NCBI GenBank assembly: GCA_020744225.1
Contig: JAGMWG010000012.1
Coordinates: 620,001 to 684,000, forward strand
DNA: 64,000 nt
Source: Paraphoma chrysanthemicola
Lineage: Eukaryota > Ascomycota > Dothideomycetes > Pleosporales > Phaeosphaeriaceae
Direction of reading: 5' to 3'
Shown in pieces: positions 1 to 11,700 of this stretch; within the stretch, counting starts at the first letter, position 1, and the number at the start of each line of letters is the position of its first letter. The notes under the pieces are model-generated. The model searched no databases and was not told where the DNA came from. It was given only the letters and a program-made list of their open reading frames with translations. The position numbers were made by a program, and so were the translations under genes.

Positions 1-398
1 CTATCGTATGCTCGATTAAAACGCGTCGTGAGACTATCGGTACGCTTGACAAAGTTGCGCGGCCAGTGGACGCCGACCTGACCAGCGCTGCGCGCAGCTA
101 GCAGCTTATCAGCCATATCACGTACAGCAGCGTACGTAGGCGCGAATCCACGTGTATCTAGGTCGAGTATATGTCTGACAATTACCTCCTCCTCTTGCTG
201 GGTAAGCTTCCTTGAGTTAGGCTGGCAATCGCGTCGGGCAGGCATCCCAGCGCGTCGGCGGCAGAGTGTTGCTTCAGCTACGTTGTAGATCGCTGCAGCA
301 GAACGATTGCTTTGGATTTGTTTAGCATTAATAGATAAGATAGCAAGCTAAACATCTGCTTCATTTAAAGCCAATTGAGTAGCGCTGCGTTGAGCCAT
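1..398 (-). mobile_element. Fot1/pogo-like transposase, N-terminal part (runs off the window)
   Basis: Reading the minus strand from the ATG at 398 gives about 132 codons of a Tc1/mariner Fot1/pogo-type transposase N-terminus. It starts MAQRSATQLALNEADV and continues through a helix-turn-helix (IYNVAEATLCRRR) into a CENP-B-type HTH (EEEVIVRHILDLDTRGFAP, then VHWPRNFVKR). The catalytic DDE domain would lie beyond the left edge. Codon 17 is TAG (348-350) in an otherwise open frame, so this copy cannot make a full-length protein from this ATG. A CAG to TAG change is the simplest explanation, but that is inference. The family assignment is from remembered motif patterns of fungal pogo elements. 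Confidence 0.8.
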
Positions 399-438
399 TG
401 TACGTCGAGATAGGTGAGGTGCGCAAAGTTGGTGGGGT

Positions 439-468
439 GCGTCACTCGCTTGTACGCGTCACTCGCTT
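439..468. repeat. Tandem 13-bp direct repeat at the transposon end
   Basis: GCGTCACTCGCTT occurs at 439-451 and again at 456-468, 17 bp apart, just upstream of the transposase start. Short internal repeats are common in the terminal inverted repeats of pogo-type elements, so this is probably the 5' end of the element. The element boundary would lie shortly after 468. The other terminus is outside the window, so the inverted repeat cannot be confirmed. Confidence 0.5.
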
Positions 469-1208
469 ATAACACACGTTATCTAGATAGCCTAGTACGT
501 ACCTACAACAACGTTGTATCGAGTTTGCACCTGCTATAGTGCGTACGCCATACGAATGTACGTTTTAAGCTAACATTTTAAGCAGTAGAACAGACCTCAT
601 TCGAGATAGCTGAGTAGGAGTAGATTTTGAGGGTAGATGTTTCGCGCTAGTAGGCGCAGGTCTGCGTACAACTGAGTCCTTGCAGTATAATGCAGAACAA
701 GTCTCACATTTTACAAAGTACAGTTCCGAATAGTCTTCACCTTAGCATAATACTAGGGAACAGCCTAGTAGGGCGCTATGCGTGATAGCCTACTTAGCCT
801 GGTTTCTCTACAATCTGTAACACACGATACGGGAGCATTGGCTCCAGAAACTCTATTTCAAGAGCGTAGAAGAGTAGGAAGGATACTTGACAAGGATAGC
901 TGAGGCGCTGTGGCTGTCACGGCCAAGGACAACCCCACCTGCTAACCCGCCGTCCAACGGTGCGAGCCTACCGCGCGCATCGACGCAGCAGATGGGCTGC
1001 ATGAGACAGTCTGCAACCAACCAATAGCCATGCTAGACCATCATGTCCCTCATGCTCAGCCCGCTGCTCAGCCGCACGCGCTGAAGGCGAAAAGCCTACC
1101 TCAGCCTTGCTCCTTACAACAACCTACATGGACGGGTCACAGTAACACCATCATCGCCTGATTTAACACTTCCAACACTTGCAAGACCGGGCGACTGCCG
1201 AATGATTC
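469..1208. other. Intergenic, promoter side of the patatin receptor gene
   Basis: No open frame with protein-like composition was found on either strand. The last 200 bp are C-rich and poor in ATG, as expected for a 5' leader of the gene starting at 1209. Confidence 0.5.
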
Positions 1209-4200
1209 ATGCCTGGCAACGACCTGCGCCTTCTCGCCCTCGATGGCGGCGGCGTGCGTGGCCTATCCGCTCTCATGATCCTCGAGCAGCTCATGGAGGC
1301 TGTCAACCCAGATGCGCCGCCTAAGCCGTGCGATTACTTCGACATGATCGGCGGAACGAGCACGGGAGGGTGCGTGGGCCGGATCAAGAAAACTGTATGC
1401 GAAAAGCGTGCTGACCTATTAGGCTGATTGCTATTATGCTCGGGCGGCTGAAGATGAGCGTGGCCGACTGCATCGCCGCGTATCTGTCGCTCTCTAAGCG
1501 TGTGTTCTGTAAGTCGCGACACCGGGTGACAATCAAGGGTAAGGTGCAGGGTCGCTTCGACTCAGAGGAGCTGGCGCGCGCTGTGAGGGAAGTGGTCGCT
1601 GCGCAGGGTCTGCCAGATGATGCGCTGCTTAAAGACGAGCCTGGCGCGACATGCAAGGTGTAGGCTCACCCGCCGACTCTGGTGGAATACGCTGACTGAT
1701 ACAGCTTTGTTTGCGCGACGAGCAAGGAGACTAGTGAGACAGTCTGCCTGACTAGCTATCGCACGCCGCGAGGGAACAGCGACTTGCTCAATAGTGCCAA
1801 GATATGGGAAGCCTGCCGCGCGACATCGGCAGCCACGTCCTTCTTCGATCCGATTGCAGTAGGACGCTTTGGTGAAGAGTTTGTAGACGGCGCAACAGGC
1901 GCGAATAATCCAGTGCGCGAGGTGTGGGACCAGGCGCAGCTGGCGTGGGGACCAGAACCACTGGAAGGACGAGTCAAGTGCCTGGTGTCGATCGGGACGG
2001 GAGTACCGTCGCTCAAGCCGTTCAAGGATGACGTATTGCACATTGGCGAGACGCTGGTAGCCATCGCAACAGAGACAGAGCAGACGGCAGAGCGCTTTCG
2101 GCGCGAGCGACAGCTGCTGGACAGCACGGGACGGTACTACCGCTTCAACGTGGTGCGGGGACTGGAGGAGATTGGGTTGGAAGAGGCGGCAAAGGTTAAA
2201 GAGATGGCAGCGGCGACGCGCAGGTACATCGCGTCGCAGGAGGTGCACAAGCAGATGGAGGCGTGTGCGGGCAGCGTTGCTAGAAGAGAGTGTTAGTCTT
2301 GCATGCTGCATAGAAATTAATTACTAGAACTAAAAGCTGTGTAGACTTTGGAGAGTATCGAGTAGCTTTTAGCCTTGAGGGTGTTCCACGAGTCACCCAC
2401 TTTATCGACCGGCCAGTGCAGATACAGGAGATGGAACGTGTACTGCTGCCCAGGAATAAGAAAACTGGACGACAAAGAATACATATCCTGCGTGGGCTTG
2501 GCGGTATTGGCAAAACGCAGCTTGCGGTCGAGTTTGCCCGACGACACCATCGTCAGTTCAGCGCAGTGTTCTGGCTAGACGGGCGGAGCGAAGATAGCCT
2601 AAAGCAAAGCATCGCCAGCTACACCAGCAGGATCCCACAGGGTCAGATCGCAGAGACGAGTAGGAAGTATGGTACAGATGGGAGTGCTGACCTCGATGCG
2701 GTGGTAAGAGACGTCTTAGGCTGGCTTGCACAGTCCGACAACACAGCGTGGCTTCTTATCTTCGACAACGTCGACCGAGATTACATTAAGAATAGTGGCG
2801 ATACTGAGGCATACGACGTAAAGCGCTACTTCTCTGGCGCTGATCACGGGTCTGTGCTGATCACGACACGGCTAGCGAAGCTAGAGCAGCTGGGCGAGTC
2901 GCAGGAGCCGGGCAAGGTGGACCAGGCACAAGCGAAGGCTATCTTCGAAACCTGGTACAAGCAGTCATATAGTAAGCAGAAAGCGAGCATAGTAACATTT
3001 GCGTGTACAGCTAACACAAGATGTGCAGACGCAGCGCTAGGCGAGCAGCTTCTCGGGCGCCTCGATGGCTTGCCGCTCGCGATCGCACAAGCAGGTGCGT
3101 ACCTGCAGGAGAGCAGAGTAAGCGTCGAGGCCTACCTCCGCTTCTACGACCAGCAGTGGGACGAGCTAATGGCGGTGGGAAACGAAGACGATGCCCCACT
3201 GCTAGATTACCCAGACCGCAGCGTGTGGACGACGTGGGCCATCTCATACCAGTCGATCTACGATAAGCACAAGTTCGCCGCGCATCTGTTGCTGCTGTGG
3301 TCGTTCTTAGACAACAAAGACCTATGGCATGGCTTGTTCGCGACATCATGTGGGAAATCTTCTGTAGCTCAGAGGATGCTGTCAGAATGGATTGGAGATG
3401 CGGCAACAAGCGAGCTGGCGTTCAGCAGAGCAATGATGCTACTATGTAGCTACTCGCTTGTGGAAGCGGTAGAAGGATCAGCGGGTTACACGACGCATCC
3501 AGTTGTACATCAGTGGACGCATTGCTCTCAGGGGAAGCGGCTTACAACAAAGCTAGGGCAATTAGCGGTAATTACTGTTGGCTGGGCAGTGCCAGCCAAG
3601 TCGTTGCGTGATTATGCAGCTGCACAGCGGCGATTACTGCCTCATGTGCAGGCTGGATCACGGTGGGTGGACATGGCCCAAAGAAGAGAATACAACGGTG
3701 GCGATGACGTGAAAGGGGATGCTGATGAGGGAGAAACACGTCTCGCAGTTCTCGCTGGTGTACATTCACTGGGCATTCTCTATCAGAACCAAGGCAAGCT
3801 AGCTAAGACTGAGCAGATGTACTTGCAGGCGCTGCGAGGGAAAGAGGCGGTACTGGGACCGGGGCACAAGTCAACACTGGTTACAGTTAACAACCTGGGC
3901 ACTCTCTATCAGAACCAAGGCAAGCTCGCTGAGGCTGAGCATATGTACTTGCGGGCGCTCCGAGGGTACGAAGCAGCACTGGGACCGGAGCACACGTTGA
4001 CACTGGGCACGGTGAACAACCTGGGCATGCTTTACAAGGATCAAGGCAAGCTGGTCGAGGCTGAGCAGATGTACTTGCAGGTCCTGCGAGGGGAGGAGGC
4101 AGCACTGGGGCTAGAGCACACAGACACACTATGCACAGTTAGCAATCTAGGCACCCTTTACGCAGCCCAAGGTAAGCTAGCTGAGGCTAAGCAGTTATTC

Positions 4201-4677
4201 TTGCGGGCGCTGCAAGGGTTTGAGGTAGCACTAGGGCCAGAGCATACGGAAACATTAAAGGTAGTCAACAACGTGGGCAATCTTTATAGGAATCAAGGCA
4301 AGCTAGCCGAGGCTGAGCAGATGCTCTTGCGAGCCCTAGCAGGCTACAAGAAGGCGCTGGGCGATGGACCTGCTCTCAACTACCTGCCAGCACTCGACAC
4401 ATTCGAGAACCTGGGCAAGCTCTACGAGGAACAAGAAATGCCTGCCGAAGCCCTCGCTATGTACTCTACTGCGCTCCATGGCCTACAGCACGTGCTCGGT
4501 CCTTCGAGCGACACATGCATACAGCTTGCCTCCAGGATGCTTGCGATTAGTGCTCCTCAAGCAGGAATTGATAGTCGTCAGCAGTCAATAAAGCGCCAAG
4601 AATCTAGTAGCAGCAGTCAGAAAAGAAAACGAAGTGTAGAAGCTGACAGCACGGCAGCGGATAAGGAGCATGTTTAA
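1209..4677 (+). CDS. Patatin-NB-ARC-TPR receptor (fungal NLR)
   Basis: Proposed exons 1209-1369, 1423-1659, 1705-2291, 2345-2971 and 3029-4677 give 1086 aa. The patatin lipase domain shows GGGVRGL (residues 13-19), the nucleophile elbow GTSTG (49-53, Ser51), and DGATGANNP for the catalytic Asp. The NB-ARC P-loop is GLGGIGKTQ, with a Walker B-like LLIFDNVD. About six kinesin-light-chain-type TPR units follow. Splicing is supported by GT-AG ends, branch sites (GCTGAC, GCTAAC) and restoration of GTSTGGLIAIMLGRL across intron 1. The last intron is 57 nt and in frame, so it could also be retained. Proteins of this architecture (for example Neurospora PLP-1) act in heterokaryon or germling incompatibility: the sensor repeats trigger the phospholipase. 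A role here in non-self recognition is inferred. All key motifs are intact. Confidence 0.85.
3769..4410 (+). repeat. 126-bp TPR-coding tandem units in the receptor
   Basis: Units of 126 bp (42 aa) start at 3769, 3895, 4021 and 4147, followed by a longer one at 4273. Each begins LG/VG-x-LY and carries QGKL.EAEQM.L.AL.G...ALG. The first four are very alike at both protein and DNA level. High internal similarity is typical of fungal NLR sensor repeats that undergo repeat exchange. Confidence 0.8.
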
Positions 4678-5108
4678 GCATAGGTAGATGTTTTCTTAGC
4701 TGTTATACGAACCCTTTTAATGCACAGAACAATAATACACCTGTATTACTTAACGTGTTTCAAATCAACGTTATGATACTAAAGGGCAAGTTGTAACTTA
4801 TGCTCGACAGGGCAGCTAACGCCGGTGTCTTGTAGAGCGTTTCTGCGAGCTGGGCAGTTTAGAAGCTAATTAGTTGCAGAGAGTAGGACATGCTAGGAAA
4901 ATACTGTGCTAAGTAGGGCAGAAAGCACGTTTCACGAAAACACAGAGCACTCGAAGAATAATGGTTAGTTGATCTCAAAGTCCCTACAGCGTCTCTTTGC
5001 ACAGGGTACGCCTCGCGACCCAGGGATGGAAATTACCGTACTTACGTTCCAATACTCCTGTGGCAGGGCATAAGATTGATCCATTTAGTTACTGAGTATA
5101 TGCACTGC
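4678..5108. other. Intergenic, no gene seen
   Basis: AT-richer 3' flank of the receptor gene. There is no protein-like frame. Confidence 0.4.
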
Positions 5109-5537
5109 TTCGCACCCTGCTCGAAAAGAGGCCATTTGTTCGCTTCGCTCAAGGCGTCGAACTCGCCATCCGCTACCCACGTGACAGCTTTGAGTACGAG
5201 AAATATACTTTATTTGCCAAGTAAAATGCGAGGGAGTATCTAGCATTGTTTATCTTCTCAATTTGTCCATCTTACCGTCCGAACAGATGGACGCCGTAAC
5301 CGCGTTCAAATCAATGCTTGCGTCCCGCGCTCCACGCATCTAGATCTCCAGCCCAGAAACAAAATCGCTACTCCCATCGGTGAATCGTCAGAAGACGATG
5401 CGCATGATTTAAAAATGGCGTTGATTGATTGGGCTGACGCAGGATGGTACCCGGCATATATGCAGGCGGTGGCTCTGCGTGAGAGGTTTAATCTAAACAC
5501 AACAGAACCAAACATGAAGGAGAAAATCGAATTCTAG
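5109..5537 (+). pseudogene. Relic of an aminoglycoside-phosphotransferase-like (APH) kinase
   Basis: Fragments of an APH-family protein lie in order. An N-lobe piece (FVRFAQGVELAIRYPRDSF) runs into a TAA at 5222-5224, then NAREYLALF follows in the same frame. After a frame change come the catalytic-loop signature HLDLQPRN (near 5336-5360) and the metal-binding IDWADAGWYPAY (near 5420-5455), ending with TAG at 5535-5537. The HxDLxxRN...IDW spacing is characteristic of fungal APH proteins. The stop, the frame change and the missing start show that it is degraded. It is short for the family, so much of the N-terminus is gone. Confidence 0.55.
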
Positions 5538-6187
5538 CATGTGATTTTGAAAATGGCACCATGTAGAACTTCTCAGGTACACCAGATATTCAGTCGTTAT
5601 GATTTATAGCATCGTGTAAAAAGCGTCGGTTCTCATCACAACTCGGCCTGCACGTAAGGTTTTGTGTTATATATCCAGATGTAAATTGCACGAGCTACAC
5701 CGAATCTCCGTTGTGCATAAGCCAATGGTGTGCTTACTTCGTTGTAAGGGTGTGTATTAATTTAGCTCGCCACTCATCGAACATACTCGCCTGAAGTGTT
5801 GGCAAACTCGCACTTGTGTGAGTGGGCATCATTTCGTAGCATACTGTGGCAAATTTGTTAATGCCTTCCAACCAAACGTACTCTTGCACAATGCGGGATG
5901 TGGAGCAAAATCTCTATCGAGCTAGTTCACCTTGTCAGATTGGAGCTTGAACGGTATGTAGGTGTAATACACGAAGTCCTTGTCCCTAAGCACAATGCCC
6001 AGGTCTTGTTCACTCCTCTGATCGCTTACAGTGCATACAAGTGGCCAGTATGGTCGTGGAAAGGAGATGGCATACATCGTCATGTGAAGTTAACATACAA
6101 AATAGACTTTCCATTCGTGCTAGGTATACTGATGCATTCGGTACATGATCTAACTCCACCTCCTCTATCCTCCTCGCGCTGCTTCAT
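5538..6187. other. Intergenic, no gene seen
   Basis: An open stretch on the plus strand around 5898-6389 has no recognisable domain. Its right part is antisense to the 2EXR frame, so it was not called. Confidence 0.35.
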
Positions 6188-6775
6188 TCATAGCCACTCA
6201 AAACCCAAAGTCCTCATCCTGAACACTCTCGCCTCTCGCAAAGTCGCGAACGTGACCTCCGCTAGCTGGCGTTGCTTGACCTTTTTGTCCTTCACTACCA
6301 TTATCTCGACTTTCTTCAACGACGGAAGCTGCTTCAACTACAGCTCATCAATCTCCTTCCTCAGCTTCACCCTCTCATCGTCCTCGTGACGTCTATTCCT
6401 CCCCGAAGAACTTTTCTCGCCCTCCTCCAGCTCAAGGAATCTGAGCGCGCCCCTCACTTTGAGCGAAAGCGCAAAGATCGGGTCGCCGAGATGCGCAATG
6501 TGGACCCGAAACGCGTTGACAGTGAATGGCACCAGCGCTGCCTCTTGAAGAATTTGGCGGCATGTTCGGAGCGGCGAGATTAGCTTGACGAGTGGATCAA
6601 CGCGATCTTGCGCGGTGGTACAGAATGCGAAGGCGGATTGGCCGGAGGAGGTAGCGCACCACAGACCGTCGATGTGATCTACGAAGAAGGCGTGTCCGTA
6701 GAGGATCACACGGATCTCGGCAGGGACGTGCAAAAGCGGAGAAGAAGAGTTGTTGCGCTCAGAGCTGCGGGGCAA
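6188..6775 (-). pseudogene. 2EXR/F-box-like family gene with one internal stop
   Basis: The minus frame from 6775 encodes SSPLLHVPAEIRVILYGHAF near the N-terminus, the LPxEIR pattern of fungal 2EXR/F-box-like proteins, and later LRTCRQILQEA. It reaches TAG at 6338-6340, then continues in the same frame for 49 codons (LKQLPSLKKVEIMVV...) to TGA at 6188-6190. Together this is 195 codons, close to its intact neighbour at 7273-7879. No GT-AG intron removes the stop. A Gln codon changed to TAG fits the flanking sequence, but the ancestral codon is not visible. The function of the family is unknown. Confidence 0.6.
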
Positions 6776-7272
6776 ATTAGTTTTCGTGAAGTGGTGACGG
6801 TGAAGGAACGATTATGCCTTCATACATTGTGTCTGTAGTGGTAGCTGATCTTTGTCTCCAAAGAGCTTGATCCATTGTGTAAACGTTGGTTTGGTGTTGT
6901 GATGTCGATGTTGCGTGTGGGCAGGTACAACACTGTGTGGGGAGGTTTTTGCTCTAGCGTGATTGACCACCACCATGAGCGAGATGGCCGCTCCAGCACT
7001 TGAAACCTTCTCTCGTAACGAAGCTTTAAAATAGAACATAAGGAATGATTTGGGAAGTGTATTGAAGTCTGAATATCTTCACGTCGATCAGTCCCTGCTT
7101 ATGAGATGTTTATGTGTGGCCGAGTCTGGTAACAGAAGCTTTTATATCTAGCTTTGAGCTACTATCAAACTGTCGAGATGCATACAGTTCCCCACTGTAC
7201 TGCCAAAGGCTACCCCTTGCGCCTCTGTCGGAAGTCTGGACTGCTTCCTCGCAGAGTGTCGTACATGCCATC
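6776..7272. other. Spacer between two 2EXR-family genes
   Basis: No protein-like frame. It probably contains the promoter of the leftward 6188-6775 gene and the 3' end of the 7273-7879 gene. Confidence 0.4.
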
Positions 7273-7879
7273 TCAATTCAACGCGCTATCTCCCTGGTCG
7301 TTGCTGTTCATCCATTTGATCTCAACATCCGGACAAGCTGCCGTCTGCATGACGCCGCTAGCGAAAGCCGCGTCATCCAAAAGGCCCGGATAGGTATGTT
7401 GTTGGAGCCAGATTACGATCTTCTCGAGATTTGGGAGCCTTGACAGGCTCGTGGGAACGCGCATATCTTGGCCAGCGTCTAGGTGTAGTTCTTGCAGGTT
7501 ATCGCGCACAATCTGCGCCATCCGCGCGATGATGGCATCGGCTTCGTGCAACCACATGGTCCAGGCGTTGCAGGTGATGGCCAGAGGTACTGTCTCGGAG
7601 TACAGCTGTGTGCTGGCGAGCGAGAGGGGCGATGGTGAGGGATAGCGACCTGGCGCATATCCCCCATGGTTGGGGTAAATGCTTACGCCAGAGTCGCGCC
7701 AGGGAGGGAGATGGACGCGAAGAGGGCCGACGTTGAGAACGAGCTCGATGATCCTGTTCTGCAGCTCGCCAGGCAGACGGAGAAGTGGAGACTCGAGGAG
7801 GTTGCGGACTTTGCTAGTCAGGGTTAGGATGCCTCAGTCAAGGAAGCTGATCGAGTACATACCGGAAATTTGACTCCAT
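7273..7879 (-). CDS. 2EXR/F-box-like family protein, intact
   Basis: Proposed exons on the minus strand are 7863-7879 and 7273-7813, giving 185 aa. The 49-nt intron has donor GTATGT, branch CCTAAC and acceptor CTAG. Joining it gives MESNFRKVRNLLESPLLRLP, running straight into the family motif LLRLPGELQNRIIELVL. Downstream sequence has the usual ASTQLYSE (variant of the family R/Q-LxxE motif) and LPNLEKIVIWL. It is the only one of three local family members with no stop codon. The molecular role is unknown; expansions of this family are common in Dothideomycetes and related fungi. Confidence 0.7.
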
Positions 7880-8158
7880 GATGATCAAGGCGGAAGCAGT
7901 GTTAGGCCCTTGGTGTTTTGAGCGATTGTCGTAACGGGGATCTGAAGTATCTATCCGCGAGGGAGACTTCCGGCGTGGTTGCAGACGTGGATAGAGCTGA
8001 GCGCCAATTGAATACTCATGGATTTGAGCTAACTTTGTTGAGAGGAGGCTCTTTGGGTCGTGTGAGCTCCACTTTAGAACCCCAAACCCTTTTCACCAGT
8101 GTGTCCTTCACCAAAAACTCCGTCTTCAAAACCCCACTCGAAATTCACTCCAGCCAAA

Positions 8159-8788
8159 ATGGACACCCTTTGCCAGACAGAGTCTCCTCTTCTTCGCCTG
8201 CCCGCTGAGATCCGCAACATGATCTACAGATACGCCATCACCACAACCACCATCTACGCGTCCGCAATCGGTCGTGTCTTCTTCTGCGTCCTTCCGGACA
8301 ACATCGACCCCTCCTCCAAGGTCAGGGTCTCCACCATCTCCCTGCACAGGCACATCACGCTGCCACATGTCTGCCGACAGCTCCGCGCGGAGACATACAA
8401 TTTGCTTTTCGCCATCAACACCCTTGAAATCTCGAGTCTGAGATGCAGCAGCACTACCAATGATTATCCAGCCAATGTCTGTAATGCCGTCGAAGTGCTA
8501 CGGGTACAGCTCTGGCCGCATCTCGACTCTGGACTTGAGCTGTTCATCAGCAGCCTGGCCAAGTAGAAAAGGCTGAGACACATTGTTCTTCTGCCGTCCC
8601 AACAGAGGCTGGGCCGCTGGGAGCTGGATGAGCCATACCTCGAACGCATTCGTGGGTCCAAGGAGGCATTCGCAAAGGTGCTGGGTGTAGAGGTTGAGGT
8701 CGATCAGACTAATCGCGGTTTCTGGATGATTCGTCAGGACACAAAGGCGATAGGACCGTTCTGCCGCCACGAACGAGGAGGCTCTTGA
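8159..8788 (+). pseudogene. 2EXR/F-box-like family gene with one internal stop
   Basis: The frame from ATG 8159 starts MDTLCQTESPLLRLPAEIRN, the clearest family motif of the three. It continues with LPHVCRQLRAETYNLLFAIN and hits TAG at 8564-8566. The same frame then runs 73 more codons (KRLRHIVLLPSQQ... to a TGA at 8786-8788). Both halves look coding and match family layout, so a single nonsense change seems to have split the gene. It is divergent from the neighbour at 7273-7879, with a 280-bp gap. Confidence 0.6.
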
Positions 8789-11700
8789 GTGATTGCGCTC
8801 CTTTCTCCTCCGCCTGTGATTTTTATTCCCAACGCAATTCGACATCGTCATTGAGCAGTCTCAGTGAGCCTTGAGTCCTTGGGAGCAGCGAGGACCGCAT
8901 CTGCGCGGATAGGAGGAAAACTGGGAGGATTCCGCCGCTCTCCAAGACTGAATGCCCGTAATGATAATGTACCTGTAAACTAGCTCTTTCAACTATATTT
9001 AGACACATACAGTGACTCCGTTCCACGTCATGTCTTCCCTGCAATCGACGTACCTGTTCTGCTACCTGTCCACCGCGGAATCTGTAGTGACATCGGCATG
9101 GTTCAGATGATACTGTGGCAGCCTGAATCCTGTGGCTGGGTCGATAATCGAAGCAGCAAACCTGTGCCGTGTGAATTCTCGGACCATCATGATGTGTCAA
9201 CTAATTGATCAACCCCACCGCATCACCGCCAGTAACCTCAGACTCAATCCGTTGTACCACAGACCTCCGACACCAGCTTGAGCTGCAAACATAATCCAAC
9301 AGTGCTGCTTCTTCTTGACTACGCCCTGGTTTTATGTCATACTAGTCACGGCTGCGCTACGGCTGCATGCCATGCTAGATGAATCCTACTGACTTGCCAC
9401 CAGCTGCACATTTCGATATGACAAAGGGCCTTTGAAGTATACGCCCGATAGCACCTTCTGTACCTTCACATAACTCGATCATAGTCGCCGGCAGTCGCAA
9501 CTCATTGCAGGACGCGTCCTGGGACCCCATCGTACTCGACCCTTCCGCCAGACCTTTGTTGTTAACCACACCGCATACATATAGAGCAAGCCGCAACGGT
9601 CGGTCGGTAAGAAGGGCATTTGCCACATCACAATGGCTGTTCTTAGAGTCGGCCGAGCTCGCGGTTCTTGCCGCGGTGTGGGGTTCCGATGTGCCTGCCT
9701 CACCAGACGTCTGCTCACCAATACGGACAATATCAACACCACCATCAACGTCCCTTCTAAAACATCGCCACCACGTCCGGGCGGCAATACGGAAATGCAA
9801 TATCGCGACTTCAAAGTCGAGTCTAAGTTCGAGTTCGCAAAGAAATAGCGCATGGCCTTCGGCCGATCACGACAACTTCTTGGAGCTCACCAGCCACAGC
9901 CCAAAACAACCACCACCAATGAGAGGGATCTTACACCAACTGAGCCACCGCCGAATATACTCAAGGCTCTTTTCTTTGTCGCTGAGGATACCTTGGCCTC
10001 ACGTTGGGACTGCTTATCGGATCTCGACAATCCACACCGTCTCCTTGAACAACCGCCCAATGTCTTTCGACGATCGGCTCCATCGGATCGCGCACTGTTA
10101 ATGTCACCAATAACTATGGTTTCAGGCACTCTGGCTGTGGTAGCGCATGCCAGCGTAGCTGAGGGAGTAATGGACTTCAAGCGTCCTGTGATCCGGGCCG
10201 GCCCGCGACTTCGCCTCGATCTGGCGGCCAAGAGAGGTCACTAAATGAGGCGCCTGCTTATGCACGGGGTCTCATGTACAATGATTTCCAGCAGGATCAT
10301 ATCACCACATGTGCGCCTGCCCTGTGTCTGAGTTCGTGCACCACGACTGGCCTCACCCAGGCCTATGATCACATTTGATACTTTTCAAAGACGGCCCAAC
10401 CAACAACTCCGGATTCAAGAGCTTGTGGACATTACGCCCAGCTCCAATTATTCGCGAAGGACATCTTGATTATTTTGATGCAACCCGATGCTCATTTGTG
10501 CAGTATGCGACAACCGCGAATGCAAAGGTCTTGCACTTTCTGAGCAGCAAATCGAGCGCCAAATGCCATGGATTTAGAGCATAGCTCCAAGTCTATGATC
10601 ACCATTAGTATTGAGGTATCCGACGTGCGGTCTTGATACCGCCCTGGTCCAGACAAGGCCTCCGCCGTTCCATGACCGATGCATCTGACGACAACGTTCC
10701 CTTACAACTATGCCGGACTTTCCGCCCACAATCCACGCTTCCACATCTCGTGCACCACCAAGATATAACAACATGTGTTCTCATCCGTTAAGTAGCTACA
10801 GTTGGCCATCATATCACATCTGACCACGCAGGAGCCTCACACAATACACGACCACGCGAGCTAAACAGATATCAGGCCTTTTGCAGGCGTGAGGAACAAT
10901 TGCAGCGTTCTCGTTGCTGATGTTCTTTGAATCGATGACCGAAACCTTGGTTGTTCAAGTTTTGGGACACGCATGGGACACCACCAGTCCTGCTCCTACT
11001 CGAAGCTTCATAGCGGACGCGATGACAATGCAGGCGTGTTACTTTACTGGCCCAATATACGGCCAAGTTGGAGGGAATGGGTTCTCCATAAAATCTCGCC
11101 GTCATCGAAATCTGAACTCTCCCAAGACCGTCTGGGGGCTAGTTGTAGCCAATTAGGAGACATGGCTCACCAGCCTAATCCATACGATTAAAAACACCAC
11201 CATTACTGGAGTGTTTGCATACTGACCACCTCGCCTGCAAGTTTCCACAGTATGACTTGTCACACGTCGCCTATAGCGCAGGATGCAGAGATGGTATCAG
11301 TGCCACCGACGTCACGAACTCAACAGTACATTGTGTCGGCAATCTGAGGCCGCCGCAAGATCTAAGAAGTAAGCTTCGCTCAGATCGGCGACGACTAGTA
11401 TACCAGCTGGCAGAGATAGCGATGCCAGAACAGCTTCCGCGTCCGGGTCGCCTCACCGCGACAGCTCGGACATAGCCCTTTCCAGCTACACGCACCAGCA
11501 AGGCGCGGCACGCCTTTGATCCGTGGCGTCGCGGCGTGAAGTGGTCTACTGAGTGGTCCGGAATGGAGATATCCTGGTTGAGCAGCCGTACGTTCTGGAA
11601 GCTGGCCGCGCGACATGATTGCTGGTTGGCAAGTTCATGCCCTCCATCCGGCACCTGTTGTATATCAGTATATGACCTGCGGCCGACTCGTCGTTCTAAG

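Noticed and set aside
5898..6389. 163-codon plus-strand frame
   Set aside because: Its right half is antisense to the 2EXR frame, and no domain is seen.
9375..10244. Overlapping frames of 115-198 codons on both strands
   Set aside because: No domain, no splice support, and strands compete. Composition is not convincingly protein-like.
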